Program-made: the position numbers and the translations under genes
Notes under the pieces: generated by a model
The model's database searches: none
Seen by the model: only the letters and a program-made list of their open reading frames with translations
Told to the model about the DNA's origin: nothing
Shown here: positions 34,232 to 42,264 of the stretch, one piece after another
Layout: each line of letters begins with the position of its first letter
Numbering within the stretch: position 1 is the stretch's first letter
Assembly: GCF_002944315.1 (NCBI RefSeq)
Contig: NZ_CP024314.1
Location: 2,108,001-2,172,000 of the forward strand
DNA length: 64,000 bases
Reading direction: 5' to 3'
Origin: Rhizobium sp. NXC24
GTDB taxonomy: Bacteria; Pseudomonadota; Alphaproteobacteria; Rhizobiales; Rhizobiaceae

Positions 34232-35341
34232 CTATTCGGCCGCCACTGGCTGGGTACTAGCAGCCTCTTCGAGCTCACGAACCAGCGGGATCACATGCTT
34301 GCCGAAATACTCGACCTCCTCCTGGAAATGCAGGAAGCCCAGCAGGATCAGATCCGCACCCGCCTGCTTCAGCGCCACAACCCGCTCGGCAACCTGCCGT
34401 GGCGTGCCGATGAGGTTCGAGCGGAAGCCATCATTATATTGAACGAGGTCTTCGAAAGAGGATTTCGCCCAGTTTCCTTCGCCTTCCGGCGACGCCTTGC
34501 CGGCGTTCTTAACTTCATGCCCGAAAGCATTGACCGCCTCGGGATTGGCCTTCTCGATGATCTCGGCAAGCACTGCCTTGGCTTCTTCCTCCGTTTCGCG
34601 CACGATTGCGAAGGCGTTCACCCCGATCCGCAGGGAATGGCCATTCTCCTTGGCCTTCGATTGGATGTCGTCAACCTGCTTGCGGATCTCGGCCGGCGTA
34701 TTGCCGTTGGTGAAATACCAGTCAGACACCCGGGCCGCCATGTCGCGAGCGGCACGGGAGGAGCCGCCCTGGAAAATCTCCGGCTGCGGGTCGATCGGCT
34801 TCGGCTTCAGCGAATAATTGTTGAAGCGATAGAAATCGCCGCGGAAGGTGAAATTGTCCTCGGTCCAGATGCCGCGAAGTGCACGGATGAACTCCTCCGA
34901 GCGACGATAGCGCTCGTCATGATCGAGCCAATGCTCGCCAATGGCGGCGAATTCGCCGCGGAACCAGCCGCTCACGATATTGACCGCGACGCGCCCGTTG
35001 GTCAGGTGATTGATGGTCGCAATCTGCTTGGCGGCAAGGGCCGGATTCCAAGGACCGGGCAGGATCGCCGCGATCACCTTCAATGTCGTGGTCGATTCAA
35101 GCAGGGCGTGACTAAACGAGACGGACTCATGCTGAAACTCCGCTCCATAACCTGCCGTGAAACGGATCTGGCTCAAGGCATATTCGAAACCGCTCGCTTC
35201 GGCGATCTGCGCAAGCTTCCTGTTGTATTCGATCGTCCAACTCGTACGCTGTTCGATATTCGAAATCACCAGGCCTCCCGAAACATTCGGCACCCAATAG
35301 GCAAATTTGACCGGATCGTTCGCGGCATTGGAAAAAGTCAT
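34232..35341 (-). CDS. sfnG: FMNH2-dependent dimethyl sulfone monooxygenase SfnG
   Basis: This 369-residue protein belongs to the bacterial luciferase/SsuD-like flavin monooxygenase family. It has the barrel segments FAYWVPNVSGGLVISNIEQRT, LPGPWNPALAAKQIATINHL, RVAVNIVSGWFRGEFAAIG and FQGGSSRAARDMAARVSDWY. The opening and overall length fit SfnG, which oxidises dimethyl sulfone to methanesulfinate with reduced FMN and oxygen. The FMN reductase encoded 32 bases upstream should supply FMNH2. Whether an SsuD/MsuD-type methanesulfonate step follows is not visible in this window. Confidence 0.9.
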   Translation of the reverse strand: MTFSNAANDPVKFAYWVPNVSGGLVISNIEQRTSWTIEYNRKLAQIAEASGFEYALSQIRFTAGYGAEFQHESVSFSHALLESTTTLKVIAAILPGPWNPALAAKQIATINHLTNGRVAVNIVSGWFRGEFAAIGEHWLDHDERYRRSEEFIRALRGIWTEDNFTFRGDFYRFNNYSLKPKPIDPQPEIFQGGSSRAARDMAARVSDWYFTNGNTPAEIRKQVDDIQSKAKENGHSLRIGVNAFAIVRETEEEAKAVLAEIIEKANPEAVNAFGHEVKNAGKASPEGEGNWAKSSFEDLVQYNDGFRSNLIGTPRQVAERVVALKQAGADLILLGFLHFQEEVEYFGKHVIPLVRELEEAASTQPVAAE

Positions 35342-35373
35342 GTAAAGCTCCCTCTTGAATTTCGTTCTATGGG

Positions 35374-35949
35374 CTAGGCTGCCAATCCGCTGTGTTTTCC
35401 CGGGGCGGCGATCGCTCCGATGTCGAGCGCTGGCGTGATTGTCGCGACCTCTTCGACGGCTCGATCGATGCGCTCGAGGACGGCGGGATTCGTGAGTTCG
35501 TGATCGGCGAAGTCGGCCTCAAGCGCATAGATTGCGGTCGGGACGGTCAGCGCATTGAAGAAACCGAAGAGCGGCCGCAATTGGTGCTCAAGCATCAGGC
35601 CATGCAACAGTGTCCCGCCGGTTGCGGCGAGAATGACCCGTTTGCCCGCGAGTGCTCGATAATCGACGAGATCAAAGAGATGCTTCAGCGCGCCGCTGTA
35701 GGACGCGCGATAGACGGGCGATCCAACAATTATGATATCGGCGCCTTCCACCGCGGCGATGATCGCCTTGCCTTCGGTATCGAGTTGATCCGCTCTAAGC
35801 GCCCGAAAGAGCACGGGGGCCGCGTCGACAAGCTCGATGGACTGCACATCGCCACCAACGCGCTGCCGCAGCCGATTGGCGGCGACGTTCACCAAGGACG
35901 CCGTCCTGGATGGTCTTTTGACATTGCCACTCAGCGCGAGGATGTTCAT
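35374..35949 (-). CDS. msuE: NAD(P)H-dependent FMN reductase (MsuE/SsuE family)
   Basis: This 191-residue flavodoxin-like protein has the family motifs LALSGNVKRPSRTASLVN (phosphate loop) and GSPVYRASYSGALKHLFDLVD, with GTLLHGLMLEHQLRPLFGFF near the middle. Enzymes of this family reduce FMN for the two-component sulfonate/sulfone monooxygenases. Its position as first gene before sfnG matches that role. MsuE is favoured over SsuE only by linkage to sfnG. A near-palindrome sits 16 bases upstream of the start. Confidence 0.88.
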   Translation of the reverse strand: MNILALSGNVKRPSRTASLVNVAANRLRQRVGGDVQSIELVDAAPVLFRALRADQLDTEGKAIIAAVEGADIIIVGSPVYRASYSGALKHLFDLVDYRALAGKRVILAATGGTLLHGLMLEHQLRPLFGFFNALTVPTAIYALEADFADHELTNPAVLERIDRAVEEVATITPALDIGAIAAPGKHSGLAA

Positions 35950-36239
35950 GATGATGATCTGTCCGGTTAATTAGATAATTTACCCTATATATTTAGTAGA
36001 TTTTTGATAGGCGAAGATGTTCTAATCTTCGAAGCAAAGTGGATTGAATTCCTATTTTCAGTGGCGGCTTATCGGAAGAATTTTCTCAAACCCAAAGCAT
36101 CAGGGATAGCGGATGTGCTGAAGAATTGAGGCCAGAGCGCGACCAGGGAACTGAATGACATATGGAATTGGAAGCGCAATCGTCTTAAGAGGTCCGGCAA
36201 CCTCTCAAGCGCCTGCTCGCGATCTGAACGCCACGGCCC
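35950..36239 (-). promoter_or_regulatory. Promoter region of the organosulfur operon
   Basis: These 290 AT-rich bases contain a 20-base near-palindrome, GGTTAATTAGATAATTTACC (35965-35984; 8 of 10 arm positions pair), directly upstream of msuE. They also contain a 7-bp hairpin CGAAGAT-6-ATCTTCG at 36012-36031. The first is a candidate operator. No frame here looks coding. No sulfur-specific regulator gene is adjacent. Confidence 0.5.
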
Positions 36240-36953
36240 TCAGATGTCGAATGCTTCTTTCAGATTGAAGCCCTTGCGTTCACGCATGTCGAGATCGGTC
36301 TCGATATGGGCGATGTGCTGCAGCATAAGGCGGCAGGCCCTGTCCGAATCCTTCTGCTCAAGGGCATCGACGATTTCGCCGTGTTCATGATGGCCGCAGC
36401 TCGAGGCTGTCGACTGGCCGTAGAGCGCGATCACCAGCGAGGAGCGAGCGACGAGTTCCTCCATGAAGCGCTGCATGATGGCGTTGCCTGATATCACCGC
36501 GATTGCCAGATGAAAATCGCCTGAGGCCTTGATCTCCGCGCGGCGGGCGGCCGATCCGTGCTCTTCGACCAGCCTGCCTTCCAGCAATAGAAGCTGCCGC
36601 AGATGCTGGATGTCCGCCGGCGATATCCTGGCTGCCGCCTCAAGCAGGATGCCTGGCTCGACGAGCCGGCGTGCGGCGAAGATCTGCCGTGCCTCCTCCG
36701 GGGACGGATAGGCGACAAAAGCGCCGCGATTTTTCTCGACACTGACAAGCCCTTCATAGGAAAGCGCCTGCAAGGCGGCACGCGCCAGCGTGCGGCTGAC
36801 ATTGAAGAGATTGCCGACATCTGCCTCGGAAAGCTTCGCGCCAGGAGCAAGGCGTCTTTCAACGATCGCGTCGCGAATGGCGTCGCGGATCTGCTGCGTG
36901 CTTGTTTCGGCTGAATCGTCGGCGGCTTGGAGGGCGCCCGCAGTTGGCTTCAT
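36240..36953 (-). CDS. GntR-family regulator with FCD domain
   Basis: This 237-residue protein has a winged helix at ~15-80 (QIRDAIRDAIVERRLAPGAK, LSEADVGNLFNVSRTLARAA, VEKNRGAFVAYPS). An all-helical FCD domain follows with metal-site histidines (ASGDFHLAI, SSCGHHEHGEIVDAL, LMLQHIAHIE). FCD regulators typically bind acids or amino acids. It diverges from the PotABCD-like/racemase operon, with a perfect 12-bp palindrome in the shared region, so it most likely controls that operon and itself. The ATG at 36953 is chosen as the Met before the helix-turn-helix; an open frame continues 45 bases further upstream. Confidence 0.92.
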   Translation of the reverse strand: MKPTAGALQAADDSAETSTQQIRDAIRDAIVERRLAPGAKLSEADVGNLFNVSRTLARAALQALSYEGLVSVEKNRGAFVAYPSPEEARQIFAARRLVEPGILLEAAARISPADIQHLRQLLLLEGRLVEEHGSAARRAEIKASGDFHLAIAVISGNAIMQRFMEELVARSSLVIALYGQSTASSCGHHEHGEIVDALEQKDSDRACRLMLQHIAHIETDLDMRERKGFNLKEAFDI

Positions 36954-37033
36954 GAAATACGACCTGATTTTCCCTGAACATACCCAGGTTCGTCGCAAAA
37001 ATCCAATAGATTTGAGTGCAGTTACGACGCCAA

Positions 37034-37045
37034 ATTGTATACAAT
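37034..37045. promoter_or_regulatory. Palindromic GntR-type operator
   Basis: ATTGTATACAAT is a perfect 12-bp palindrome with the GTATAC core common to FCD-type GntR sites. It lies between the divergent GntR and ATPase genes. A weaker match, TTGTGTACGAA, follows at about 37058-37068. Direct binding is inference. Confidence 0.65.
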
Positions 37046-37213
37046 CATGTGATTATTTTGTGTACGAAAGCCTATTTGATGTGCACTCGTCGAATTACCG
37101 ATGATATCCATTCAATCTAAGAATTCCAAAAACTTCGATTGTTATCAATAGTTTGCTGCAATGCACCGAAATTGGCATGGCTCGTGCATTGTCTCTTTTA
37201 AACAGAGGAAGGC

Positions 37214-38305
37214 ATGATGTCGAAAGCGGCAGAGATCGATATAGTATCCGTTTCGAAGATCTATGGCAGCACGACAGCCGTGCATGCCATCAGTCTGAAG
37301 ATTCCTGCCGGTTCTTATTGCTGTTTTCTCGGTCCATCGGGCTGCGGCAAGACGTCGACCCTTCGCATGATCGCCGGGCACGAAAGCATTTCGTCGGGCG
37401 ATATCCGCCTCGGAAACACCGTCGTCACCGACTTCCCGCCAGCCAAGCGCGGCACGGCCATGATGTTCCAGTCCTATGCGCTCTTTCCGCATCTCGATCT
37501 CATCGACAATGTCGCCTTCAGCCTGAAGATGAAGGGCGTGGACAAGGACGAGCGTCGGGCCAAGGCGCTTGAGATGCTGAAGCTGATGCAGATGGAGGCC
37601 TATGCCACACGGCGTCCGGCGCAGCTTTCCGGCGGGCAGCAGCAACGCGTGGCCCTCGCCCGCGCGCTGATTACCGATCCGGAAGCCCTGCTGCTCGATG
37701 AGCCGCTCTCGGCGCTCGATCCGTTCCTGAAGATCCGCATGCGCGCCGAGTTAAAGAAGCTGCAGAAGACGCTCGGGATTACCTTCGTGCATGTGACGCA
37801 CAGCCAGGAGGAGGCCATGGCGCTCGCCGATATCATCGTCATCATGAACGATGGCCGGATCGAGCAGGCGGCCACGCCCCGTCAAGTCTTCGAGCGTCCT
37901 GCGACAGCCTTCGTCGCCCGCTTCATGGGAGACCATAACGTGCTTTCCGGCCGGGTGGCATCCAGCGAAAACGGCGTGCTGACGATGACAGTGCCCGAGG
38001 GGCAGAGTTTTTCTGTGTCAGGAACCGGTAGGGACGTGGGCGAGGCCATCGATATCGGCATCCGCACAGACCGCGTGCGCCTGCAAGTGGCTTCCGAAAA
38101 AACCCTCGGCTTCAACGGCATCGTCTCCAACATCGAATATCGCGGCGCGTCGGTGAAAATCACCGTCAACGGCGCGGGCAGCGACGACTTCACGGTCATC
38201 GCGAGCGACGGCGATTACTTCGCCAAACCCGTATCGGTCGGCGATGCGGTGTCTCTGAGCTGGGCTCCGGAGGACGTCGTCCTCCTTGGCCGGGTTTCCG
38301 CATGA
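37214..38305 (+). CDS. ABC transporter ATP-binding protein (PotA-like)
   Basis: This 363-residue protein has the ATPase domain at ~1-240 (Walker A GPSGCGKTS, Q-loop MMFQSYALFPHLD, signature LSGGQQQR, Walker B LLLDEPLSALD, switch HVTHSQEEAM). A C-terminal TOBE regulatory domain follows (FNGIVSNIEYRGASVKI). Architecture and length fit the polyamine/putrescine and related importers (PotA, PotG). The transporter is completed by the binding protein and two permeases downstream. The stop overlaps an in-frame region upstream of the next gene, with only a 29-base gap. Confidence 0.92.
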   Translation: MMSKAAEIDIVSVSKIYGSTTAVHAISLKIPAGSYCCFLGPSGCGKTSTLRMIAGHESISSGDIRLGNTVVTDFPPAKRGTAMMFQSYALFPHLDLIDNVAFSLKMKGVDKDERRAKALEMLKLMQMEAYATRRPAQLSGGQQQRVALARALITDPEALLLDEPLSALDPFLKIRMRAELKKLQKTLGITFVHVTHSQEEAMALADIIVIMNDGRIEQAATPRQVFERPATAFVARFMGDHNVLSGRVASSENGVLTMTVPEGQSFSVSGTGRDVGEAIDIGIRTDRVRLQVASEKTLGFNGIVSNIEYRGASVKITVNGAGSDDFTVIASDGDYFAKPVSVGDAVSLSWAPEDVVLLGRVSA

Positions 38306-38334
38306 ATTCCAAGCATCACAACAGGGGAACTGAC

Positions 38335-39633
38335 ATGACGACTGAAACGAAGACCACTAAGGCGGCCAAAGGAATTTCCCGCCGCTCGCTTTTGAAGACC
38401 GGCGCTGCCGCCGCCGGCGCGATCGCCGGCTCCGGCCTCATCACCGGCTTTCCGACCATCTGGGCGCAATCGAACATCACGCTTCGCCAGTTCGGCACCG
38501 GCGTTTCGAACATCAATGCCATTGCCGAAAAGTGCAAGGCCGATCTCGGCATCACACTGGAAATGACGGCAACCGACTCCGACGCCGCCGCCCAGCGCGC
38601 CGTCACCCAACCTGACAGCTATGACATTGCCGACATCGAATACTGGATCGCCAAGAAGGTCTTCCCAACCGGCGTTCTGCAGCCGATGGACGTCAAGAAG
38701 CTCAAATATTACGACAAGATCGTGCCGCTGTTCATCAACGGCAAGCTGAAGTCGGACAGCGTCATCGCCCAGGGCACGGCGCCACACACGGTCGGCTTCG
38801 TCGAAGCGCAAGGCTCCAAGAAATTCGCCAAGGAGCCGACGCAGTGGATGACGATGGTTCCGACCATCTACAACGCCGACACGCTCGGCATCCGTCCGGA
38901 CCTGACCGGTCGTCCGATCACAAGCTGGGCCGACATTCTCGATCCCGCTTTCAAGGGCAAGACCGCGATCCTCAATATCCCGTCGATCGGTATCATGGAT
39001 GCCGCGATGATCATGGAAGCCGCCGGCAAGATCAAATATGCCGACAAGGGCAACATGACGAAGGCGGAGATCGACAAGACGATCGACTTCCTGATCAAGA
39101 CCAAGGGTGACGGCCAGTTCCGCGCCTTCTGGAAGTCATTCGACGAAAGCGTCAACCTGATGGCGTCGGGCGAAGTCGTCATCCAGTCGATGTGGTCGCC
39201 GGCCGTTGCTGCTGTGCGCTCCAAGGGGATCGCCTGCACCTTCCAGCCGCTCAAGGAAGGCTATCGCGCCTGGGGCGGCGGCCTTGGCCTCGCCTCGCAT
39301 CTGAAAGGCGCGCAGCTCGACGCCGCTTACGAATACATCAACTGGTACACCTCCGGCTGGGTCGGCGGCTACCTCAATCGCCAGGGCTACTACTCGGCCT
39401 GCATGGAAACGGCCAAGCAATTCATGTCGGCCGACGAATGGGGCTACTGGATCGAAGGCAAGCCGGCGCAGGGCGATATCCTGTCTCCGGAAGGCAAGGT
39501 CATGGAGAAGGCCGGCGCCGTTCGCGACGGCGGCTCGTTCGAAGCCCGCATGGGCGCGGTCGCCTGCTGGAACTCGGTGATGGACGAAGACCGCTACATG
39601 GTCCGCCGCTGGAACGAGTTTATCGCCGCCTAA
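38335..39633 (+). CDS. Tat-exported ABC substrate-binding protein (PotD-like)
   Basis: This 432-residue protein has a twin-arginine leader (SRRSLLKTG followed by AAAAGAIAGSGLITG), so it is probably folded before export. The binding fold shows ITLRQFGTGVSNINAIAEKC, WADILDPAFKGKTAI and the late segment YINWYTSGWVGGYLNRQGYY typical of PotD/PotF relatives. The ATG at 38335 follows AGGGGAA; a start 33 bases upstream overlaps the ATPase gene. The ligand could be a polyamine or, given the racemase gene downstream, a hydantoin-, allantoin- or amino-acid-like amide. Confidence 0.88.
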   Translation: MTTETKTTKAAKGISRRSLLKTGAAAAGAIAGSGLITGFPTIWAQSNITLRQFGTGVSNINAIAEKCKADLGITLEMTATDSDAAAQRAVTQPDSYDIADIEYWIAKKVFPTGVLQPMDVKKLKYYDKIVPLFINGKLKSDSVIAQGTAPHTVGFVEAQGSKKFAKEPTQWMTMVPTIYNADTLGIRPDLTGRPITSWADILDPAFKGKTAILNIPSIGIMDAAMIMEAAGKIKYADKGNMTKAEIDKTIDFLIKTKGDGQFRAFWKSFDESVNLMASGEVVIQSMWSPAVAAVRSKGIACTFQPLKEGYRAWGGGLGLASHLKGAQLDAAYEYINWYTSGWVGGYLNRQGYYSACMETAKQFMSADEWGYWIEGKPAQGDILSPEGKVMEKAGAVRDGGSFEARMGAVACWNSVMDEDRYMVRRWNEFIAA

Positions 39634-39653
39634 GCACCACCCCCAAATCAAAT

Positions 39654-39677
39654 CCTCTCCCCGCAAGCGGGGGGAGG
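39654..39677 (+). repeat. Intercistronic hairpin after the PotD-like gene
   Basis: CCTCTCCCCGC (39654-39664) pairs with CGGGGGGAGG (39668-39677) across a 3-base loop with one mismatch. It lies 20 bases beyond the binding-protein stop and before the first permease gene. Confidence 0.65.
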
Positions 39678-39702
39678 AAGCCGCTAACGGAGAGACCGGG
39701 AC

Positions 39703-40614
39703 ATGGCGACGATCGCCTCCTCAGAAACAGATCAGGCACCACGGAAAGCAGGTGGCCATTTCGGCGTGCCGCTATGGCTCGTCTCCTATCTGCAGGCAGC
39801 GCCGCTCTTTCTGATCCTGGGTTTCTTCTTCCTGCTGCCGATCGCGATGATCGGTGTCGTCAGCTTCTGGGACTATGATTTCGCCGGTCTTTATCCCGCC
39901 TTCCTGACCACGAATTACACCGATACGCTCGGTTCTTGGGTCACCTGGAAGACCTATCTCAATACGCTGAAATTCACCGCCATCGTCTGGGTATTGACGC
40001 TGGTGATCGGCTTCTGGGTTGCCTATTTCCTCGCCTTCCACATCCGCCGCACATCGACGCAGATGGTGCTTTTCCTCGTCTGCACAGTGCCTTTCATGAC
40101 ATCGAACATCATTCGCATGATCTCCTGGATCCCGGTGCTCGGACGCAATGGCCTCGTTAATTCGACCCTGATCCAGATGGGCCTCATACCGAAGCCGATC
40201 GAATGGCTGCTCTATTCCGATTTCGCCGTCGTGCTCGCCATGGTGCATCTCTATACGCTGTTCATGGTGACGCCGATCTTCAACACGCTGATGCGCATCG
40301 ACCGCTCGCTGTTCGAAGCGGCGCGCGATGCCGGCGCCAGCGGCTGGCAAATCCTCTGGAACGTGGTGATCCCCCTTGCCAAGCCCGGCATGGCGATCGG
40401 CACGATCTTCGTCGTAACGTTGGTCATGGCCGATTTTTCGACCGTGCAGGTCATGTCCGGCGGCCAGAGCGCCTCTATCGCGCTGATGATGAAAAACCAG
40501 ATGTCGCTTCTGCAATACCCAGCCGCGGCAGCGAATGCCGTCGTACTGCTGGTCCTCGTCCTGCTGATGGTCTCCGCCATCCTGCGCGTCGTCGATATCC
40601 GCAAGGAGCTTTGA
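39703..40614 (+). CDS. ABC transporter permease (PotB-like)
   Basis: This 303-residue inner-membrane protein has about six helices, with the EAA loop at EAARDAGASGWQILWNVVIP. The first helix is preceded by a ~30-residue cytosolic segment. Family wording (PFMTSNIIRMISWIPVLGRN) fits PotB/YdcU-like permeases. It ends one base before the next permease's ATG. Confidence 0.92.
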   Translation: MATIASSETDQAPRKAGGHFGVPLWLVSYLQAAPLFLILGFFFLLPIAMIGVVSFWDYDFAGLYPAFLTTNYTDTLGSWVTWKTYLNTLKFTAIVWVLTLVIGFWVAYFLAFHIRRTSTQMVLFLVCTVPFMTSNIIRMISWIPVLGRNGLVNSTLIQMGLIPKPIEWLLYSDFAVVLAMVHLYTLFMVTPIFNTLMRIDRSLFEAARDAGASGWQILWNVVIPLAKPGMAIGTIFVVTLVMADFSTVQVMSGGQSASIALMMKNQMSLLQYPAAAANAVVLLVLVLLMVSAILRVVDIRKEL

Positions 40615-40615
40615 G

Positions 40616-41437
40616 ATGAACCGCGAAAAGCGCAGCCTGGAATTCTATGTCCTGGCGATCTTTTTCCTTGTCTTCGTGCTGTTTCTCTATGGCCCCCTCT
40701 CGGCGATCCTTATCCTTTCCTTCCAGGGACCGGATGGCGGCCTGACCTTTCCGCTGAACGGTGTCTCTCTGCATTGGTTTGCGAATCTGTTCGAGAAGCA
40801 GGCGGTCGGCGATTTCGGCGCCTCGTTCCGCCGATCCCTCATGCTCGGGCTGATGGTGATGATCGTCACCGTCGTCGTGTCGCTGCTGGCAGGCCTGGCC
40901 TTCCGCCGCCGCTTTCGTGGATCATCATTGCTGTTCTACGCGACGGTCGCCAGCCTGGTGGTTCCGTCGATCATCATCTCGCTCGGCATCGGCGTCGTTT
41001 TCCAGCAGGGCGGTCTTGCTCCGGCCTGGTATTCCTCGGGCTTCGGCGCGCATCTGACCTGGACGCTGCCCTTCGGCGTGCTGATCATGTTCGCCGTCTT
41101 CAACCGCTTTTCACCGGCTTACGAGGAGGCTGCGCGCGATCTCGGGGCGACCTCATGGCAGACCTTCCGCCATGTCGTGCTGCCGATGATCACCCCGAGC
41201 CTGATCGGCGTCGGCCTATTCGGCTTTACGCTGTCCTATGACGAGTTCGCGCGCAGCCTGATGACATCCGGCACCTACAACACGCTGCCGCTCGAAATCT
41301 ACGGCATGACCACCAACGTCACCACGCCCGTGCTTTATGCGTTGGGAACTGTGACCACCCTCTTTTCCTTCACCATCATTCTCGTGGCGCTCGGCATCAT
41401 GGCCATGCTCGGCCGCCGGCAGGCCAAGAAAAGCTGA
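40616..41437 (+). CDS. ABC transporter permease (PotC-like)
   Basis: This 273-residue inner-membrane protein has helices at ~12-35, 82-105, 118-140, 155-175, 205-225 and 245-265 and the EAA loop EEAARDLGATSWQTFRHVVLP. It pairs with the preceding permease to form the channel. The spacing of one base from the preceding stop indicates coupled expression. Confidence 0.92.
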   Translation: MNREKRSLEFYVLAIFFLVFVLFLYGPLSAILILSFQGPDGGLTFPLNGVSLHWFANLFEKQAVGDFGASFRRSLMLGLMVMIVTVVVSLLAGLAFRRRFRGSSLLFYATVASLVVPSIIISLGIGVVFQQGGLAPAWYSSGFGAHLTWTLPFGVLIMFAVFNRFSPAYEEAARDLGATSWQTFRHVVLPMITPSLIGVGLFGFTLSYDEFARSLMTSGTYNTLPLEIYGMTTNVTTPVLYALGTVTTLFSFTIILVALGIMAMLGRRQAKKS

Positions 41438-41441
41438 GATC

Positions 41442-42185
41442 ATGCGTTTATTGCTCATCAATCCGAATACCAGCGCGTCGATGACCGAAAAGGCTGCGAT
41501 TGCCGCCCGCGCCGTCGCTGCGTCTGGAACGGACATCATTGCCGCCACGTCACGGATGGGACCAGCTTCTATCGAGGGATATTATGACGGCGCGCTCGCC
41601 GTTCCCGGCCTGTTGAGCGAACTCAAGGAACGACTGACGATAGGCTATGATGCGGCAATCATCGCCTGTTTCGATGATACCGGCCTCGAGGCCGCCCGGT
41701 CGTTTTGCGATGTCCCCGTTCTGGGGCTTTGCGAGTCCGCCGTCGCGACCGCTGGCTTTCTCGCCCAGCGCTTCACGGTCGTGACAACGCTGGAGCGTTC
41801 ACGTGTCCTGATCGACAATCTCGTTCAACGCTACGGCATGGGCGGTCGGGCGAAGGTGCGTGCTTCCGATATCGCCGTGCTGGAACTCGAACATGCCGCA
41901 TCCGGGGCGATCGGCAAGTTGCGAGCGGAAATCGAACGAGCGCTGGAAGAAGACGGGGCGGAGGCGATCGTGCTCGGCTGCGCCGGCATGACTGATCTTG
42001 CGCACGAGTTGCAGGCGATCTACGGCGTCCCGGTGATCGACGGCGTCGCGGCGGCGGTGAAACAGGCGGAAGCACTGGTGTCGCTCGGCCTCTCCACCAG
42101 CAAACGCGGCTCCTATGCCTCGCCGCTGCCGAAGCCCTTTAGCGGCGCGATGAGCGATTTCGCGCCAAGGAAACTAGCTGTCTGA
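41442..42185 (+). CDS. Asp/Glu/hydantoin racemase family protein
   Basis: This 247-residue cytosolic enzyme has the two catalytic cysteines of the family, Cys76 in IIACFDDTGL and Cys180 in IVLGCAGM, and the opening LLLINPNTSASMT. Family members racemise hydantoins, allantoin or acidic amino acids without a cofactor. It follows the PotC-like gene by 4 bases, so it belongs to the importer operon. This suggests that the imported compound is a chiral hydantoin- or amide-like molecule. Which one is not known. Confidence 0.88.
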   Translation: MRLLLINPNTSASMTEKAAIAARAVAASGTDIIAATSRMGPASIEGYYDGALAVPGLLSELKERLTIGYDAAIIACFDDTGLEAARSFCDVPVLGLCESAVATAGFLAQRFTVVTTLERSRVLIDNLVQRYGMGGRAKVRASDIAVLELEHAASGAIGKLRAEIERALEEDGAEAIVLGCAGMTDLAHELQAIYGVPVIDGVAAAVKQAEALVSLGLSTSKRGSYASPLPKPFSGAMSDFAPRKLAV

Positions 42186-42264
42186 AGGCCGGCACGAAGA
42201 TCATGCCCTGCTCGCTCAATCAGTAAAGTAGAGCGGCAGTTTCTCACCAACAAAGCGCAATGCG

